A stretch of 64,000 bases of DNA, from assembly GCA_000226015.1 (NCBI GenBank), contig JH153618.1, positions 238,680 to 302,679 of the forward strand. Reading direction: 5' to 3'. The position numbers and the translations under genes were made by a program. Positions 60,248-64,000 of the stretch are shown here, one piece after another; positions within the stretch are counted from its first letter, which is position 1, and every line of letters starts with the position of its first letter. The stretch comes from Mnemiopsis leidyi (Eukaryota; Ctenophora; Tentaculata; Lobata; Bolinopsidae). The notes under the pieces were generated by a model. That model was given only the letters and a program-made list of their open reading frames with translations. It searched no databases and was not told where the DNA came from.

Positions 60248-60325
60248 TTGACGAGATGATATCCGTCTAACGTTTTAACGAAACGTGAGTCTGCGTGAGT
60301 CGAGTATGGAGTATCACCGCGACAA
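60248..60325 (+). mobile_element. Mini TIR element, copy D
   Basis: Copy from ttgacgagatgatatcc to tatcaccgcgacaa, 78 bp, flanked by the direct octamer tagtccgg at 60240-60247 and 60326-60333. Confidence 0.75.
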
Positions 60326-60391
60326 TAGTCCGGCTTTGCCATTTGCTCTCACCATAGCCCTTTTGCGCGCACCTGGTAAGGTGAAGCCGCG

Positions 60392-60473
60392 TTGACGACA
60401 TTATATCCGTTTATCGTTCTAACGAAACGTTCAGCTTTTGCATTGCTGCGTGAGTCGGGTATCACCGCGACAA
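60392..60473 (+). mobile_element. Mini TIR element, copy E
   Basis: Copy from ttgacgacattatatcc to gggtatcaccgcgacaa, 82 bp, flanked by the direct octamer aagccgcg at 60384-60391 and 60474-60481. Confidence 0.75.
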
Positions 60474-60942
60474 AAGCCGCGCGTATCGTGCGTAAGCACC
60501 TTTTGTACAGCAGCGCGCACCCTCCCGTCATTTTATTCTCCGGGAGAAGTCCGACGTTGTGCGCGCTTTATCGGCTTACCTATACCGTTTATATAAGCAT
60601 CTGTAACCTGATGAGGCCGTGAAATTCGTACATCCCTGAGCTGTGCGATCCGACGCGAGCCTTCCGCAACGCAAAAGCTATGTGCGTCCCAATATAGGGC
60701 GCGCGCAGCGCGAGTCACAGGGATATGTTGGCCAAGCAAGGGTTGCACTGCCGCAGCTGGTCAGGCAACGTGCGTTTCTACAAAGACTCTTTTTACAAAG
60801 AGGCAAGTTCAGCTTTGACTTTGAGCTGCGAGAGCTAGAGTTGGGTATCATCGCGACAACTTCAACGTGCATAAAAAGTGTATAACTGTGAACTGTAACA
60901 TTGAACATGAACATAGCTATAGCATATAGTCATAAAGTTTTT

Positions 60943-61097
60943 AACGGGCGAAGCGCGTCTAAAAAGTAATTCTAGTGTCTTTTTAGATTGTAGGTTGATA
61001 ACCTACTGTCGCGGCCATCACGCGCTGTCACGCATTTCTGGCCTGGCGACAGAAATTCTAGACGCGCGACAGAAATTCTAGACGCGCATCGCCCGTT
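60943..61097. mobile_element. 155-bp MITE with AACGGGCGAWGCGCGTCTA ends
   Basis: The ends aacgggcgaagcgcgtcta (60943-60961) and its complement with one mismatch (61079-61097) bound a short non-coding segment that contains the right-hand hairpin motif (60987-61021) and a 20-bp tandem duplication (gcgacagaaattctagacgc). Confidence 0.65.
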
Positions 61098-62224
61098 GAT
61101 TTTTAGAGAGAGAGCAGAGAGAGTCGCGCAGAGCCCGGTTAAGCTGAACGAGATGGATATAACATATAATCTTGAATCTGAATCTCGTCAACGTTGAAGT
61201 TCGTGCACCTACATTCTATTGTCAGTCCCTTATTCAAAGCTAATCAGACAAAATCAGATGCAGATGTTGTCATGTTTATAAGCGGAACAGAACAGTTTCT
61301 AGCTGCTACAGGAATTAAATCTCGTGCTCACAAGAGCGCTCTATCGTACAGCTAATTTGAGTCGCGTGTTCCTGCAAGTATCTGTTTACTTATTTGTGAC
61401 GTCACGCCCGCATGACCAGTGAGATCATTCGCAGCACACAGGTAGTTAATAAGTCGGCAGATCGCATTCCTACAAAGATCAAGATCTTCCGATCAACACC
61501 ATCAAGATCTTCCGATGAACACGTCGTACCTCGACGAAAATGAGGAAAGATGTTTTTTCCTTAAATGAAAGATTTTAACTACAAGTACAAGTACAAATGA
61601 AAATAAGCAGAACATTGAGTATCTACATAAAAACCTCGACAATCTTAAAAAACTAATTCATAAAAAGAATACACGCAAATCAACTATGATAAAGATATCT
61701 TGGAGAGAATTTAAGAAAAAAGAAAATTTCTATACTGTATACGCTTCCGTGCCTCCGGATTCTTTTGCACAAAATCTCATTTATATTTAATCATTAATGC
61801 AAGAACGACGAATTGTAGCTCTTAGCTCAAAACACTGTGCAGTGGCAGTGGCTTTTTGAAATAAAGCCCAAGTTTTCCTTTCCCGGAAATTGACCACCAA
61901 GAACTTAATTAGAGACGTTCATGATAAAAAATTTAACATAATGGATCGAGACTTAAAACTCCGACATTTGAATTTTGATAAACACCTCAATCTGCCAAGT
62001 GGTATCCAAATTTTCTTTATACAACAATTTTTTTGTTATCATTTACAATTTAACTACCAGTACTACTAAATACGTAATGTAGGTCACGTCAGAAAAACAA
62101 AAGAAATCAGCAAAAAAGGGGAGTCACAGTGAGCCGGCAAGTTTTCTGAGTAATCTGAATACCATTTACCTGAATCAGGCAATAAATCTGAATATCAGCA
62201 AGTATTTCTGAGCCGCGAGCCCGA
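61098..62224. other. Intergenic region downstream of the RING gene
   Basis: No gene supported. A 22-23 bp tandem duplication containing atcaagatcttccgat is at about 61480-61525. A fragment of the mini TIR element appears near 61140-61195. Confidence 0.4.
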
Positions 62225-63117
62225 TTATGTTTGGGTAAAGAACAGTCGCACTGTCGTGGATATTTGTGTGCGGCACATCGGACAAATAGACACGATGCCG
62301 CACTCCGCACAGCAACATACGTGTCCGCACGGCAGAAAGGCAACGTTAGGCTGCTTGTCCAAACATATACAGCACTCATTCTCAGCATTAGCTTGCACCC
62401 TGCCGCGTGAGTTTTGACGATCGAGAGCTGGGGCCGGAGCAGATGAAGGCGGTGCGCTGGGAGTCGCTGTTTCATCTTCCTCTGTCGGAGCCGAGGGTGT
62501 GTTGTTCCAAGCATCAGGCAGCACCTGCAAAAGTTATGACTTGATACAGTGCAATCAGAACATGTTACCTCTTAACTTGGCCGTTTACAATTTAGCTGGC
62601 TGCTCCTCTACAACAAAAAGTAAGCTAAGAATTAAGACTTGATTAAGACTTACTTGCCCTATAACTGTACTTTAAAACTAAGATGTATTCAGAACTAAGC
62701 TGTACTTTAAAACTAGGTTTTAATTAAACTAAATGTTACTCTTAAACTAAGCGGCATTCTAAAACAAAGCTGTACTGCTAAAACTAAGATGCACCCTTAA
62801 ACTAAGCTACAGTCTTAAACTATGCTAACCTCTTAAACTAAGCTTCACTCAAACATAAGATGCACTCTAAAACTATGCTGCACTCTTAATCTAAGCTACA
62901 GTCTTAAACTATGCTATCCTCTTAAACTATTGTGCAATCTAAATGCTAAAACTAAGCTATTTTCACATACCGCTGGGCCCTGATATTCGTCATCTCCAAC
63001 AGGTTTCTCCAGCTGGGCGGACTTACTGGCAGCACGTATTGCCTCCTCCTCTTCCCGCAATATCTTAGCTGGCTTGCTAGCCATGAGCATCTGATACTGG
63101 TACAGCCAGAAGTTCGC
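62225..63117 (-). CDS. RING-finger E3 ubiquitin ligase, last two exons
   Basis: Minus-strand exons 63117-62971 (49 codons) and 62524-62225 (to the stop), joined in phase 0. The first encodes a helical, charged stretch (LYQYQMLMASKPAKILREEE). The second has a Pro/Ala/Ser-rich linker and ends in a C-terminal C3HC4 RING: CCICLDKQPNVAFLPCGHVC, then CCAECGIVSICPMCR, followed by ISTTVRLFF. A RING at the extreme C-terminus with this xLPCGHxxxCxxC...CPxCR spacing is typical of the IAP/MUL1/LRSAM1/neuralized group, which transfer ubiquit in from E2 enzymes. The N-terminal part of the gene lies beyond or unrecognised within 63118-64000, so the exact family member cannot be named. The intron holds an AT-rich degenerate repeat. 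Confidence 0.8.
62680..62950. repeat. Degenerate ~20-bp repeat in the RING gene intron
   Basis: Roughly a dozen irregular copies of a motif like actcttaaactaagctgca. Confidence 0.8.
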
Positions 63118-63773
63118 CTGCAAGGGGATTACTGTTAGTCAACATAGGTTCAGGGAAAATGTCGAAGTGATTTTGACAGGTTGTCAACTCAGATGTGTCA
63201 CTAGTAAAAGATACAGCTTCGACAAATAAGGAACGCGAGTTCGTTCAAGACATGTAAGTGTGACCGGAGGGGTGCGTGTCAGGTTGGCATTGTAACGAGA
63301 GAGAAATTGAAAATTGTCGAGAACTATTGCCAATCAGGGTATACAGGTAGGAAATACACCAACCAGCTTTGTTGCCAGATAAAGTACTTTGCGCTAGGAA
63401 ACTTTAAAAGATTATAAGTCTAGGAAACGTCAGCTTAGTAGATTTGTGTTATAATAGGAAGTATTCAAGACCAATAATGAAGTCCATCTGAAACGTGCGT
63501 AATAATTTCAATCGATTCAATAACGTTAATTAACTGATTGAATTGGTTACGCAAAAAGTTTGTCAAGCTGAGAACCAACAATTTGTACTTTAATCACATT
63601 AGTCGCGCGATTTAAAGTATACATTGTCAACAAAATTGTACAATTGTGCGCGCGCAGTACAGCCGGCAAATGTGACAGTCGACATAATATAAAATTTCAA
63701 GGTTAGAGTGCTTTAAAGTGTAAGAATTGGGCAGAGTCCAACGCATACTGGCACCGACCCAGAAAGACAAAAC

Positions 63774-63843
63774 GCACGTGCAAATAAAGGAAGTTAAAGC
63801 AAAGGGAAGTTGCACGTGCAAAATACTACACAGCTATAAATAG
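63774..63843 (+). promoter_or_regulatory. TATA-box promoter with two GCACGTGC boxes
   Basis: Two identical palindromic octamers gcacgtgc (63774-63781 and 63812-63819), each with a CACGTG E-box core for bHLH factors, are followed by tataaatag at 63835-63843. The ATG of the next frame is at 63902, a suitable distance for a short leader. Confidence 0.6.
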
Positions 63844-63901
63844 AACCCCTTAAGATTCACTAAAATTCATTTTCATACCTTAAAACAACAAATGCACAAC
63901 C

Positions 63902-64000
63902 ATGGCTGACAACAAAAGGAGCAACCGGATACAAACCCAGTCCGACCCGCTGCGAAGCGTCAAGAAAAGCTGGAAGAGAGCCGCTAACAAGGTTACTTGT
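63902..64000 (+). CDS. Start of an unidentified protein, cut by the window edge
   Basis: ATG in a good context (accatggct) opens 33 codons to the end of the window: MADNKRSNRIQTQSDPLRS and then VKKSWKRAANKVTC, a polar, basic N-terminus. The TATA box 67 bases upstream supports a true start. No family can be recognised from this length. Confidence 0.5.
   Translation, partial: MADNKRSNRIQTQSDPLRSVKKSWKRAANKVTC

Larger units (their letters stand above)
59739..61021. mobile_element. 1.28-kb region bounded by inverted hairpin motifs
   Basis: Begins with gtgatggccgcgacagtagg (59739) and ends with its inverted copy (to 61021); each ~34-nt end includes the gtaggtt/aacctac stem. This resembles a non-autonomous element with terminal inverted repeats that fold on themselves, and a solo copy is at 821-853. 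No coding region. Three mini TIR elements have inserted inside (60131-60473). No target duplication is evident, so the limits are provisional. Confidence 0.5.

Noticed and set aside
60349-60914. Open frames around 60.4-60.9 kb
   Set aside because: They run through mini TIR elements and other repeats and have no recognisable domain.
62107-62514. 135-codon minus-strand frame overlapping the RING exon
   Set aside because: It is a frame-shifted shadow of the RING exon, whose own frame has the complete C3HC4 motif.

Overview
The window is nuclear DNA from an invertebrate animal, probably early-branching (cnidarian-like is my best guess, at low confidence). Evidence for this is the many short GT-AG introns, AT-rich non-coding DNA, and animal-specific genes (tankyrase, ferlin, GPR155, TAF3, a rhodopsin-like GPCR, Ig/EGF receptors). 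Two short runs of N show it is a draft assembly. Three apparent one-base frameshifts suggest residual indel errors. No bacterial, viral or organellar features were found.

Layout. 1-3.4 kb: short inverted-repeat elements and a LINE tail. 3.5-5.7 kb (+): PSMD11/Rpn6, six exons. 7.2-23.2 kb (+): a complete ten-exon tankyrase; intron 6 holds a complete four-exon GPCR on the minus strand, and intron 3 holds Cys-rich minus-strand coding traces. 24.8-42.8 kb (+): 29 exons of a ferlin, from its start to the linker before the last C2 domains; the C-terminal C2 domains and membrane anchor are not found here. Intron 28 of the ferlin contains a minus-strand, probably GPI-anchored Cys-rich gene, MITEs and a MULE remnant. 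44.4-48.7 kb (-): an Ig-Ig-EGF-EGF-EGF-TM receptor with a second signal-peptide exon and a third Ig exon upstream. 51.6-54.1 kb (+): an intronless GPR155/LYCHOS gene. 54.3 kb (-): an orphan transmembrane terminal exon resembling that of the Ig/EGF gene. 55.5-56.1 kb (-): the histone-fold exons of TAF3. 56.1-62.1 kb: repeats and small transposable elements. 62.2-63.1 kb (-): the last two exons of a RING E3 ligase. 63.9 kb (+): the start of a gene with a TATA box that leaves the window.

The genes do not form a pathway. They are housekeeping functions (proteasome lid, poly-ADP-ribosylation, TFIID), membrane trafficking (ferlin, GPR155) and surface receptors (GPCR, Ig/EGF, Cys-rich GPI protein). 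Two structural themes stand out: small genes nested antisense in introns, and tandem repeats that sit on or next to splice sites. In three places in the ferlin gene the repeat unit contains the splice site itself, so decoy copies of the site lie beside the real one. A second notable item is a family of about 80-bp terminal-inverted-repeat elements with intact 8-9 bp target duplications.
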